Source: JACTUC01 sp964477685
GTDB taxonomy: Archaea; Thermoproteota; Methanomethylicia; Methanomethylicales; Methanomethylicaceae
Direction of reading: 5' to 3'
Length of the DNA stretch: 10,369 nucleotides
Assembly: GCA_964477685.1 (NCBI GenBank)
Contig: CAYZHK010000053.1
Coordinates: 1 to 10,369 of the forward strand
Shown here: piece by piece, positions 1 to 5,611 of the stretch
Position numbering within the stretch: position 1 is the first letter of the stretch
How the letters are laid out: every line of letters starts with the position of its first letter
Notes under the pieces: generated by a model
Database searches by the model: none
Told to the model about the DNA's origin: nothing
The model's input: the letters and a program-made list of their open reading frames with translations, nothing else
Program-made: the position numbers and the translations under genes

Positions 1-295
1 CCCAGATGGAGACGCCCGCCCCCATCCCGGTGTGGTTGGGCCCGATTATTGCCACAACCTTGGGTGCCGGCTCTTGAGAGATGTGGAAGTATCCGTGCGC
101 GGCTATCGGTCCGGAATAGATGTAGCCCGCATGGGGAGAGACAAGCCCCAGTATGGACCTCTCAGGCCTGGTGGGCTTGGAGGGGAGGCTGCCGGGGCCG
201 ATTTTGTGGAGGAAGCACCACTCGAGGCGCTTCCTCAAGGATTCGTAGGTGGATTCGTAGAATGTTCCAGCGACCGAGGGGGCCCTATCCCTCAA
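1..295 (-). CDS. MEMO-family protein (AmmeMemoRadiSam system protein B), N-terminal part
   Basis: This is the first 98 codons of a MEMO1-family protein, cut by the window edge; the full family is roughly 270-290 residues. The N-terminus RAPSVAGTFY matches the usual family opening. PHAGYIYSGPIAAHGY (residues 54-69) and IGPNHTG (84-90) carry the two conserved histidines of the putative metal or active site (H55, H88). The family has an extradiol-dioxygenase-like fold, but its archaeal role is not settled. I place the start at a TTG at 295, because family proteins begin just before the AVAG-type motif and a GGGGGA stretch lies 7 bases upstream. No ATG is available in this frame nearby; another in-frame TTG lies near 328. 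The start overlaps the last codons of uS2 by 11 bases, so translation is probably coupled. In many archaea MEMO follows rps2 and precedes mevalonate-pathway kinases, which may lie beyond the edge. Family assignment is firm; the start is probable. Confidence 0.88.
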   Translation of the reverse strand, partial: MRDRAPSVAGTFYESTYESLRKRLEWCFLHKIGPGSLPSKPTRPERSILGLVSPHAGYIYSGPIAAHGYFHISQEPAPKVVAIIGPNHTGMGAGVSIW

Positions 296-938
296 GGTCG
301 TATCCCCCGTACTCCTCCTCGGCCACAAGGACCTTGGACTCGAAGTCGTCGAGGGTCGCAGGGAGCTCTGCGGTCGGGGCAAGCTCGCCCCTCTCCCGTA
401 GGATCTGCCTTGCCATGAGCCAGTACGCCAGGGCCAAGGATTTCCTTCCCTTGTTGTTGATCGGAATGACCAGGTCTATGAGCTGGGACCTGTTGTCGGT
501 GTCGCAGAAGCCGATGACCGGTATGCCCACCTCGGCAGCCTCCACGATCGCCTGCCAGTCGGCCCTGGGGTCCGTGACCACCAGGAGCTCGGGCTCGGCG
601 AAGTTGGGCAGCTTGGGGTTGGTGAATGTGCCGGGGATGAACCTGCCGGTGAGGGCCTTCCCGCCGATGATGGATGAGAATTTCTCAACGGGCTTGAATC
701 CGTACTGCCTTGCCGAGGAGGAATAGATCTTCTCCCCCTTGAACCTGGCAACGTACTTGGAGGCTATCCTTATCCGCTCGTCGGTCTTCCTGACGTCCAG
801 GACGTAGAGGCCGTCCGGCCGGACCCGGTAGATGAAGGGCTTCATGTCATTGGTCTTTACATGGGTGCCTATGTGGATGCCCGCGGCGAGGTAGACCTCC
901 AGGGGTATCAGCAGGTCAGCGGCTTCAAGAGTTGCCAT
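285..938 (-). CDS. rps2: 30S ribosomal protein uS2 (S2p)
   Basis: This gene encodes a 217-residue archaeal uS2, of normal length for archaea, a surface protein of the small ribosomal subunit. Recognisable family segments are LAAGIHIGTHVKTNDM near residues 18-33, the YVLDVRKTDERIRIASKY block around 45-63, and the TDPRADWQAIVEAA and IPVIGFCDTDN blocks of the central alpha/beta domain. The C-terminus is an acidic tail, common in archaeal forms. The ATG at 938 is preceded by a GGTGGGA purine-rich ribosome-binding sequence about 5 bases upstream. It is separated from rpoN by 48 AT-rich bases containing a TATA-like element, so it may have its own promoter in addition to read-through. Its 3' end overlaps the MEMO gene. 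Identification is very secure. Confidence 0.97.
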   Translation of the reverse strand: MATLEAADLLIPLEVYLAAGIHIGTHVKTNDMKPFIYRVRPDGLYVLDVRKTDERIRIASKYVARFKGEKIYSSSARQYGFKPVEKFSSIIGGKALTGRFIPGTFTNPKLPNFAEPELLVVTDPRADWQAIVEAAEVGIPVIGFCDTDNRSQLIDLVIPINNKGRKSLALAYWLMARQILRERGELAPTAELPATLDDFESKVLVAEEEYGGYDLEG

Positions 939-984
939 GGAATTCCCACCATAAAATTTTAACTTTGATGAACCTACCCATTCC

Positions 985-992
985 TTTTATAT
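985..992 (-). promoter_or_regulatory. Candidate TATA box for rps2
   Basis: On the minus strand the sequence GAAAGATATAAAAGG spans the end of rpoN; the core ATATAAAA occupies 985-992. It has a purine-rich BRE-like stretch just upstream. A start about 25 bases downstream would leave a leader of roughly 25 bases before the rps2 ATG, consistent with archaeal spacing. This is a pattern match only; the box overlaps the last rpoN codons. Confidence 0.5.
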
Positions 993-1205
993 CTTTCCTT
1001 CTTCCTTTGACGGCACGTAGAACTTGAGAGACTCCTCGATCAGGTTAACGTTGGAGAGGAACATCCGCCTGCAGCAGTACCTCTTTATGCCGAGAGAGTC
1101 CAAGACCTTTGCCGGGTTCTCCCCCTTTGAGACTTCCCTCTTGAACTCTTCCCACTTGTCGGCGATCACCTTGCCGCACGTGAAGCAGCGGACTGGGATT
1201 ATCAT
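987..1205 (-). CDS. rpoN: DNA-directed RNA polymerase subunit N (Rpo10)
   Basis: This gene encodes a 72-residue Rpo10/RPB10 homologue, a small zinc-binding subunit that helps assemble and anchor the D-L platform of archaeal RNA polymerase. The diagnostic pattern is MIIPVRCFTCGKVIADKW at the N-terminus, with a CxxC pair (C7, C10), and a YCCRRM motif with the paired cysteines (C44, C45). Together they form the atypical Cx2C...CC zinc site of the family. I choose the ATG at 1205, although the frame stays open further upstream, because the family always starts with MIIPVRC and AGGTGA lies about 4 bases before it. It begins 4 bases after the uS9 stop codon. The archaeal order uS9-rpoN is well known; RpoK, which often follows, is not here. 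Identification is very secure. Confidence 0.97.
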   Translation of the reverse strand: MIIPVRCFTCGKVIADKWEEFKREVSKGENPAKVLDSLGIKRYCCRRMFLSNVNLIEESLKFYVPSKEEGKI

Positions 1206-1209
1206 AGTC

Positions 1210-1614
1210 TCACCTGTAGGACTTCTGCTTCCTTCTCCTCGCGCTGTGCCCACCGAACTTTTTCGGCTCAGTCCGCCTGGCGTCGCTGACCAGCAGCCTC
1301 CGGTCGTACTCGTTCAGCTGCTTGCGGACCCCCTCGCCGCCGAAGCTGGAGAGGATGTTGGAGACGACCACCCTGGTGGCTTCTGCCTGCCCTATGACGC
1401 CGCCGCCCTCCACCTTGACGTAGATGTCGACCTTGTCGGAAACCTCCGGGCCTACGAGCTTTATGGGCTCGTAGATCTTCAGCCGCGCCATGGATGGAGT
1501 AACCAGCTCCAGGGGGATGTCATTGATTAGAACCTTGCCGTTACCGGCATAGCCCACGCCCCTCGCCATGGACGTTTTTCTCTTGCCTGTGGATACAACT
1601 ACCTTGCTGCTCAT
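1210..1614 (-). CDS. rps9: 30S ribosomal protein uS9 (S9p)
   Basis: This gene encodes a 134-residue uS9, whose C-terminal tail reaches the decoding centre and contacts P-site tRNA. The N-terminal block VVVSTGKRKTSMARG, the GGGVIGQAEATR segment in the middle, and the basic end SARRRKQKSYR are hallmarks of the family; the terminal arginine is the conserved tRNA-contacting residue. The start is the ATG at 1614, which overlaps the uL13 stop codon as ATGA. An in-frame ATG at 1626 would add four residues not typical of the family. The uL13-uS9 pair is conserved in all three domains, and the overlap suggests coupled synthesis. Confidence 0.96.
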   Translation of the reverse strand: MSSKVVVSTGKRKTSMARGVGYAGNGKVLINDIPLELVTPSMARLKIYEPIKLVGPEVSDKVDIYVKVEGGGVIGQAEATRVVVSNILSSFGGEGVRKQLNEYDRRLLVSDARRTEPKKFGGHSARRRKQKSYR

Positions 1615-2048
1615 TCGCCAACCCATCCTATATTCTTGGAAAGCTCGCCGAGGCTCATGTAGGAGCCCCTGAGATACTTCACGTCTGCCTCGTCTATCCT
1701 CTGGAATGATTTTGAACTCAGCTCGGCCGGGACCCCCATGTAGACCTTCAGATGCCTGAGGAGGGCCTTGCCTGTGGGCGATTTGGGGAGCATGTTCCTC
1801 ACGGCGTACCAGGTGAGCCGGTCAGGTCCCCTGTGCTGCTTGGGCCCCACGTTCTCGGGGTTCTTGAAGGTCCTAAGCTTCAGCCACCGCTCGTACTTGC
1901 TCAGCACCGAAGCCCTGCTCCCTGAAACCACGATCTTATCGACGTTGACTATAACCACGTTGTTCCCGTTGATCAGCTGCTTCGCCACGCTGGTGGCGAC
2001 CCTGCCCAGCCTCAGCCGAGTTCCGTCTATGTAGAGAGTCTCAGCCAT
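1611..2048 (-). CDS. rpl13: 50S ribosomal protein uL13 (L13p)
   Basis: This gene encodes a 145-residue archaeal uL13, an early-assembling large-subunit protein. Family features include IDGTRLRLGRVATSVAKQL at the N-terminus, VNVDKIVVSG, and the GPDRLTWYAVRNMLPKSPTGK block around residues 75-95, followed by LKVYMGVP. Two ATGs are possible, at 2054 and 2048. I prefer 2048 because GAGGT then lies about 7 bases upstream, whereas it would abut the 2054 start. The gene starts about 10 bases after the eL18 stop and overlaps the uS9 start at its 3' end. Identification is very secure; the start is likely. Confidence 0.96.
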   Translation of the reverse strand: MAETLYIDGTRLRLGRVATSVAKQLINGNNVVIVNVDKIVVSGSRASVLSKYERWLKLRTFKNPENVGPKQHRGPDRLTWYAVRNMLPKSPTGKALLRHLKVYMGVPAELSSKSFQRIDEADVKYLRGSYMSLGELSKNIGWVGE

Positions 2049-2058
2049 TTTCATGACC

Positions 2059-2424
2059 TCATTTCAGTATCCTAACGCCCTTCCCCCTCGGGTTGATGCC
2101 CACCAGAGCCTCGAGGGTGACAGACTTGCCGCCTGCGTGGGCGATCTTCTCCCTCGCAGACTGGCTGAAGGAGAGGGCGGCAACATCAACTTTTTTCGAG
2201 AGGCTGCCGAAGCCCAGCACCTTGCCGGGGACGGCCACACACTCGCCCTCCGCCGCCAGCGTGTCTATCTTGCTCAGGTTGACCGATGTCGAGGCCCTGG
2301 TCGGGGCGCAGAGTGCGTCCGACAGTGCCCTCCAGATATCGGAATTGTTGGTGCTTGAGGCCTTCCTCAGCACCTTGATTGTGTGCCTTGTCCTAGGGTT
2401 TGTTGGAAGTGTTCGCTTGACCAT
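2059..2424 (-). CDS. rpl18e: 50S ribosomal protein eL18 (L18e)
   Basis: This gene encodes a 121-residue eL18, an archaeal/eukaryotic large-subunit protein related in fold to uL15. It shows KRTLPTNPRTRHTIKVLRKAS at the N-terminus, NLSKIDTLAAEGECVAVPGKVLG in the middle, and the glycine-rich C-terminal VGINPRGKGVRILK. The frame is open upstream into rpoD, but the family starts with a short basic peptide, so the ATG at 2424 is chosen. It lies one base after the rpoD TAA stop (TAACATG), so a strong separate ribosome-binding site is not obvious and translation is probably coupled. The order rpoD-eL18-uL13-uS9-rpoN is the classic archaeal arrangement. Length is normal for archaea. Confidence 0.96.
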   Translation of the reverse strand: MVKRTLPTNPRTRHTIKVLRKASSTNNSDIWRALSDALCAPTRASTSVNLSKIDTLAAEGECVAVPGKVLGFGSLSKKVDVAALSFSQSAREKIAHAGGKSVTLEALVGINPRGKGVRILK

Positions 2425-2425
2425 G

Positions 2426-3232
2426 TTATACAGCCTCCGGCAGAGACTTGAGAGCCTTGCCCAGCTCATCGCACTTCTGGAGCACCAGGTCGCAGGCTGC
2501 CTGCACCAGCTCATTGTTGGTGAGCGAGCCCGTCGTTTCAACGGTCAGCATCGAGGTCTTGTCGTTGTGGGAGATCTCGATGGCCCCGTTGGGGCAGAGC
2601 TCCTCGCAGAGCTTGCACATGGGGCAGTCCCAGAGCGATGTGACTATGAGTCTCTTGTCCCTGAGTGCGAGCACCTTCTTCGGGCAGGCTTCGATGCAAA
2701 CGGCAGCCCCCTTGCACTTCGACCTGTCGATGGTGATGACAGGCTCCAGCGTGACCGTGCATGCGGAGACGGGTTGCCACTTGGCGTGCTCCCTCCCTGT
2801 GCCGAGCCTCGCATGGGCCTCAAGGGTGATCTTCTGGCCTGCGTTTAGCTCTGCTAGCGGGATATTGTTATTGGCGGGAAAGAGCGCACCCTCGGACTTG
2901 AGCCTGCCGGAGTAGACCAAAAAGTTGTCCTCCTTGGCCTCGACCTCCATGGTCAGTATGGACTCGCACTTGGCGCACCCTTTCCGGTCGCAGTCGCATT
3001 TTTCGATGAGTGTCAGCGCCTCGCCCCCCTTCAGGGGTATGAGCCCCAGGCGGTGGGCGAGGATGTCGTCGTAGAGGACGCTGGTGTTCTCGGCAATGTA
3101 AACCTTCTCGATGGCAGGTATGGCCACATCGGCCATTATTATCCTCCTGAGGGTGTTCATGAAGGTCGGCTCTACGCCCTTCATAACAACCTTCAGCTGC
3201 TCATCGGCGCTGCTGATAACCTCAACGTCCAT
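2426..3232 (-). CDS. rpoD: DNA-directed RNA polymerase subunit D (Rpo3) with Fe-S domain
   Basis: This gene encodes a 268-residue Rpo3, the homologue of bacterial alpha and eukaryotic RPB3, which dimerises with subunit L to nucleate polymerase assembly. The dimerisation domain is recognisable from GVEPTFMNTLRRIIMADVAIPAIEKV (residues 19-44) and the HRLGLIPL motif (60-67). Cysteines C79, C81, C86 and C89 make a CxCx4CxxC cluster like the RPB3 zinc site. A ferredoxin-like insertion follows. C173, C179 and C183 form a first motif that lacks the second cysteine (A176 in its place), and C203, C206, C209 and C213 form a complete CxxCxxCxxxCP. This suggests one [4Fe-4S] and possibly one [3Fe-4S] cluster. 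The ATG at 3232 has GGAGGG about 8 bases upstream. A 47-base gap separates it from uS11. Confidence 0.97.
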   Translation of the reverse strand: MDVEVISSADEQLKVVMKGVEPTFMNTLRRIIMADVAIPAIEKVYIAENTSVLYDDILAHRLGLIPLKGGEALTLIEKCDCDRKGCAKCESILTMEVEAKEDNFLVYSGRLKSEGALFPANNNIPLAELNAGQKITLEAHARLGTGREHAKWQPVSACTVTLEPVITIDRSKCKGAAVCIEACPKKVLALRDKRLIVTSLWDCPMCKLCEELCPNGAIEISHNDKTSMLTVETTGSLTNNELVQAACDLVLQKCDELGKALKSLPEAV

Positions 3233-3279
3233 CTTGGTTTCCCTCCTGGATATATGGTCAGGGAGTCCCGGCAGCTTGC

Positions 3280-3681
3280 CTAGACTCTCCTTCCCCTCCT
3301 TCCTCCGGGCCTCCGAGTCGTGTCATGGGGGACCGGTGTAACGTCCTCGATCCTTCCTATGAGCATGCCGGCCCTTGCGAGCGCCCTGATTGCTGCCTGG
3401 GCACCTGGCCCTGGGGTCTTGCTCTTGTGGCCGCCCGGGGCGCGGACCCTGATGTGGATGCCGCTTATGCCCTTGTCCAGGGCAGCCTGGGCAGCCCTCG
3501 AGGCCGACACCATGGCAGCATAGGGGGATGGCTTCTCCCTGTCCGACTTCACTATCCTGCCGCCAGACTGGAAGGCCACCGTCTCCGCCCCCGTGAGGTC
3601 CGTAATGTGGACTATGGTATTGTTGTATGAGCTGTAGATGTTGGCTATGCCCCACTTCATTCCCTTGTCCATTCGAGACAT
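3280..3681 (-). CDS. rps11: 30S ribosomal protein uS11 (S11p)
   Basis: This gene encodes a 133-residue uS11, a platform protein of the small subunit near the E site. Signature segments are WGIANIYSSYNNTIVHITDLTGAET near the N-terminus, PYAAMVSASRAAQ in the middle, and the strongly conserved GPGAQAAIRALARAGMLIGRIEDVTPVPHD with the basic tail RRPGGRRGRRV. The start ATG overlaps the uS4 stop as TGATG, so translation is likely coupled. Later in-frame ATGs (residues 4 and 8) would remove only a variable N-terminus. Length and motif order match archaeal family members exactly as expected. Confidence 0.97.
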   Translation of the reverse strand: MSRMDKGMKWGIANIYSSYNNTIVHITDLTGAETVAFQSGGRIVKSDREKPSPYAAMVSASRAAQAALDKGISGIHIRVRAPGGHKSKTPGPGAQAAIRALARAGMLIGRIEDVTPVPHDTTRRPGGRRGRRV

Positions 3682-4202
3682 CAGCTTGCCTCCTTATTTA
3701 CGGCGGCTTCAGGCGCCCCTGCGGGGACCAGCCCCAGGGCGCAGTTGATGTTGGGCTCCTCCTCCCTGCTGACCATATAGCCCGGTGAGGAGACCCTCCT
3801 GTTGCCGATGCTGACGTGACCATGAACGATAAGCTGCCTTGCCTGGTAGGGGGTCCTTGCCTTGTTCTGCTTCAGAAGGATAGTCTGGAGCCTCCTCTGG
3901 AGTATGTCCTCAACGCTGAGGCCCAGAACGCTGTCGAGGACGGCCCCCTCCTCCAGCAGCCCCAGGTGAGAGAGCTTGCTGATGAGGTCCTTCTCCTTCA
4001 GGGCCCTTTCCTCTGCTTCGAGGGCCAGGATTGTTCCGGCCTGCTTCCTATAGGACTTCAGCACGGCATTGGAATACCAGAGCTCCCTCTTGTTCCTGAG
4101 CCCGAACTTGCCCAACAGGGCCAGCTCCTTTACGAGGTTTTCCTTCTTCCAGGGGTGCCTTGGGCCCTGCCAGCGCCTTCTGCTCTTCTTGGGATCTCCC
4201 AT
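3681..4202 (-). CDS. rps4: 30S ribosomal protein uS4 (S4p)
   Basis: This gene encodes a 173-residue archaeal uS4, a primary 16S rRNA-binding assembly protein. The N-terminus MGDPKKSRRRWQGPRHPWKK and the region LLGKFGLRNKRELW are typical of archaeal and eukaryotic forms. An S4 RNA-binding domain follows around residues 100-150, with LQTILLKQNKARTPYQARQL and VHGHVSIGNRRVSSPGY. The frame is open upstream inside rps13, but the ATG at 4202 is chosen for the conserved start; it lies 10 bases after the uS13 stop, and a GAGG ribosome-binding element overlaps that stop. The C-terminal tail after GLVPAG is alanine-rich and variable. The 3' end overlaps uS11 by one base. Confidence 0.96.
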   Translation of the reverse strand: MGDPKKSRRRWQGPRHPWKKENLVKELALLGKFGLRNKRELWYSNAVLKSYRKQAGTILALEAEERALKEKDLISKLSHLGLLEEGAVLDSVLGLSVEDILQRRLQTILLKQNKARTPYQARQLIVHGHVSIGNRRVSSPGYMVSREEEPNINCALGLVPAGAPEAAVNKEAS

Positions 4203-4212
4203 GGTCAGCGCC

Positions 4213-4707
4213 TCACTTGTTCTCCTGCTGCTGTGCCTGGGCGGCAGCCTGCTGCTGCTGCATGACGGCCTTTCTGGCCACACCCACCGCAGCACCGAAT
4301 CGCCCTGTTGTGCGGGTGCACTGCCCCCGGACCTTGAGCCCGACGGCATGCCTCACGCCCTTCCAGGACTTCATCTTCTTCATGAGATCGATATCAGACT
4401 TCATGCCCACCACCAGGTCCGAGCCCAGCAGGTGGAGGTCGTTGCCCGTGAACGGGTCCTTACGCCTGTTGAGCATGTGCGTGGGGAATGTGCCGGATGC
4501 CGAGACCAGCGCCTCCTCGATCCTCTTGATGTCGCTATCCTGGAGGGAGCCAACCCTCATCTCCGGGTCGATGCCGGCATTCCTCAGGATGGCGTAGGAC
4601 GTGTTAATTCCGATACCCCTGATCCTGGTGAGGGCGTAGACCAGCTTGTCCTCGCCCTTCATGTCCGCATCGACTATCCTCACGATATGCCTGAACGATG
4701 AGCTCAC
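4213..4707 (-). CDS. rps13: 30S ribosomal protein uS13 (S13p)
   Basis: This gene encodes a 164-residue uS13, a head protein of the small subunit that contacts the large subunit and P-site tRNA. SSSFRHIVRIVDADMKGEDK at the N-terminus, the helix-hairpin-helix type RIRGIGINTSYAILRNAGID, and RHAVGLKVRGQCTRTTGR in the C-terminal part identify it. I choose the GTG at 4707 because AGGAG lies 9 bases upstream and the protein then starts directly before the conserved FRHIVRI. A TTG at 4716 would sit against that ribosome-binding site. After the usual basic end (GVARK) there is an unusual tail rich in glutamine and alanine (about residues 149-164). It opens a gene block that has its own candidate promoter. 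Confidence 0.95.
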   Translation of the reverse strand: MSSSFRHIVRIVDADMKGEDKLVYALTRIRGIGINTSYAILRNAGIDPEMRVGSLQDSDIKRIEEALVSASGTFPTHMLNRRKDPFTGNDLHLLGSDLVVGMKSDIDLMKKMKSWKGVRHAVGLKVRGQCTRTTGRFGAAVGVARKAVMQQQQAAAQAQQQENK

Positions 4708-4750
4708 TAAGCGCAACTCCTGTTTTAAGGCAAAATAGAAAACATGAGAG

Positions 4751-4767
4751 AGTATTTAAGAATTTCT
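4751..4767 (-). promoter_or_regulatory. Candidate promoter (BRE and TATA box) of the rps13-rpoN block
   Basis: On the minus strand the sequence AGAAATTCTTAAATACT reads as a purine-rich BRE-like stretch followed by a TATA-like core CTTAAATA (4753-4760). A transcript starting about 25 bases downstream would leave a leader of roughly 25 bases carrying the AGGAG site for the uS13 GTG start. It sits in the AT-rich gap between the tRNA gene and rps13, where a fresh start is expected because the tRNA interrupts the coding series. Pattern and spacing only. Confidence 0.6.
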
Positions 4768-4799
4768 TTCTTGGCACGGACTTCTGACAATGAAAGGCT

Positions 4800-4922
4800 T
4801 GGCGCCGAGGGGGGGATTTGAACCCCCGAGACCCCGAAGAGTCACAAGCTTTCAGGACCTAGCCCGTCTCCAGGCATGAGCCTTTTTAGGGTTTGCTCCA
4901 TACCAGGCTAGGATACCTCGGC
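4800..4922 (-). tRNA. tRNA-Ser, probably UGA, with about 34 extra bases (intron likely)
   Basis: The ends form a full 7-bp acceptor stem GCCGAGG (4922-4916) with CCTCGGC (4810-4804), followed by G73 and an encoded CCA (4802-4800). The T arm is GGGGG-TTCAAAT-CCCCC (4827-4811). A long variable arm GACTC-TTCG-GGGTC (4843-4830) makes this a class II tRNA; with G73 and this acceptor it looks like tRNA-Ser rather than Leu. The D arm is TCC...GGA with GG in the loop (4913-4897). The anticodon stem is best drawn from CAAAC at 4895-4891 and GCTTG at 4849-4845, with TGA at 4854-4852 as anticodon. The gene is 120 bases without CCA, about 34 longer than expected, so an intron of about 34 bases near 4892-4855 is inferred; exact splice sites are not resolved. 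All drawings leave C rather than U at position 33 or need an irregular stem. A non-functional copy is possible but the outer arms are perfect. Confidence 0.82.
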
Positions 4923-4950
4923 TTCCTAGCTTCCTGAGTGAGATATTCCG

Positions 4951-4966
4951 CTTTATGCTTTATGCC
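4951..4966 (-). repeat. Short tandem repeat upstream of the tRNA; possible weak TATA element
   Basis: On the minus strand GCATAAAGCATAAAGC contains two copies of the 7-mer GCATAAA directly between the methyltransferase stop and the tRNA. The second copy lies about 30-36 bases before the tRNA 5' end, close to where an archaeal TATA box would be, so it may act in tRNA transcription. The match to a TATA consensus is poor. Confidence 0.35.
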
Positions 4967-5611
4967 TCAAGAGCACCCCGATGGGGAAGGGTGCAGGTGC
5001 TGCTTTTTCCTCGACAGGAACACCCTGTAGCCGCTCTTCCTTGATATGACTTCGACATTACCGAAGACCTCCTCCATCTTGGCAGGTATGGCCTTGATGC
5101 CCTTCCGCAGGACGAGCTGCAGTGAGCCGCCCTCCCTGAGGTGGTCCCTTGCACCTTCGATCAGGGGGAAGATGACCCTGTAGCCGGAGGCGAGGGGAGG
5201 ATTGGAAACTATGGCATCGAATAGCCTCCCCTGCAGGGCCGAGTAGAGGTCGCTCTCGAGGGCCTCCGCATTGCCAAGGTCATTGGCTGCAATGTTCTCC
5301 CTGGAGAGCCTGACCGCGACGGGGTTGGTGTCGACCATGGTCACCGTGAGGCTTGGCTTCAGCCGTGCTGCGGCGATCCCTATGGCGCCACAGCCGCAGC
5401 CCATGTCCAGCAGCGAGCCCTCCTCCGGGAGTTCCATGCTGGCGACGAGGAGGAGGGTGCCGTTGTCGACCCTGTCCTTGGAGAATATGCCGCTGCAGCT
5501 CTCGAGTTCGATCCTCATCCCCCGGATCTCCATGTTGAGCATGAATTTCCTCTTGGGGGGGGGCTGTTTCTTCGAGTAGTAGTGGGGAGCTTCGCTGCCG
5601 TCATCCGCCAT
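4967..5611 (-). CDS. RsmC-like class I SAM-dependent methyltransferase
   Basis: This gene encodes a 214-residue class I methyltransferase of the RsmC/RlmG-like group (COG2813 type; compare the archaeal MJ0882 family). The segment CSGIFSKDRVDNGTLLL (residues 39-55) is characteristic. Motif I is LDMGCGCGAIG (68-78), the acidic residue of motif II appears in MVDTN (92-96), and motif IV is the catalytic-region NPPL (137-140). NPP motifs occur in enzymes that methylate exocyclic amino groups or N atoms, so an rRNA or tRNA base is the likely substrate, but the target is not known from sequence. The ATG at 5611 overlaps the end of cbf5 by 11 bases, suggesting co-translation with a pseudouridine synthase and a shared RNA-modification role. 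A run of nine G (plus strand, 5555-5563) encodes prolines near the N-terminus. The frame is intact. Confidence 0.88.
   Translation of the reverse strand: MADDGSEAPHYYSKKQPPPKRKFMLNMEIRGMRIELESCSGIFSKDRVDNGTLLLVASMELPEEGSLLDMGCGCGAIGIAAARLKPSLTVTMVDTNPVAVRLSRENIAANDLGNAEALESDLYSALQGRLFDAIVSNPPLASGYRVIFPLIEGARDHLREGGSLQLVLRKGIKAIPAKMEEVFGNVEVISRKSGYRVFLSRKKQHLHPSPSGCS

Noticed and set aside
3245..3260. TATA-like CATATATCC before rpoD
   Set aside because: It is only about 20 bases from the rpoD ATG, so a start 25 bases downstream would fall at or after the start codon and would exclude the good GGAGGG ribosome-binding site. It is more likely chance AT-rich sequence in a 47-base gap.
4069..4701. 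Long plus-strand open frames opposite rps13 and rps4 (and similar ones opposite rps2, rpoD, L18e and cbf5)
   Set aside because: They lie antisense to secure conserved genes, have no recognisable domain or start signal, and are explained by the GC-rich codon use of the true genes.
4923..4950. AATATC as TATA box for the tRNA
   Set aside because: It is only about 20-25 bases from the tRNA 5' end and matches the consensus poorly; I kept only the tandem GCATAAA repeat as a weak candidate.
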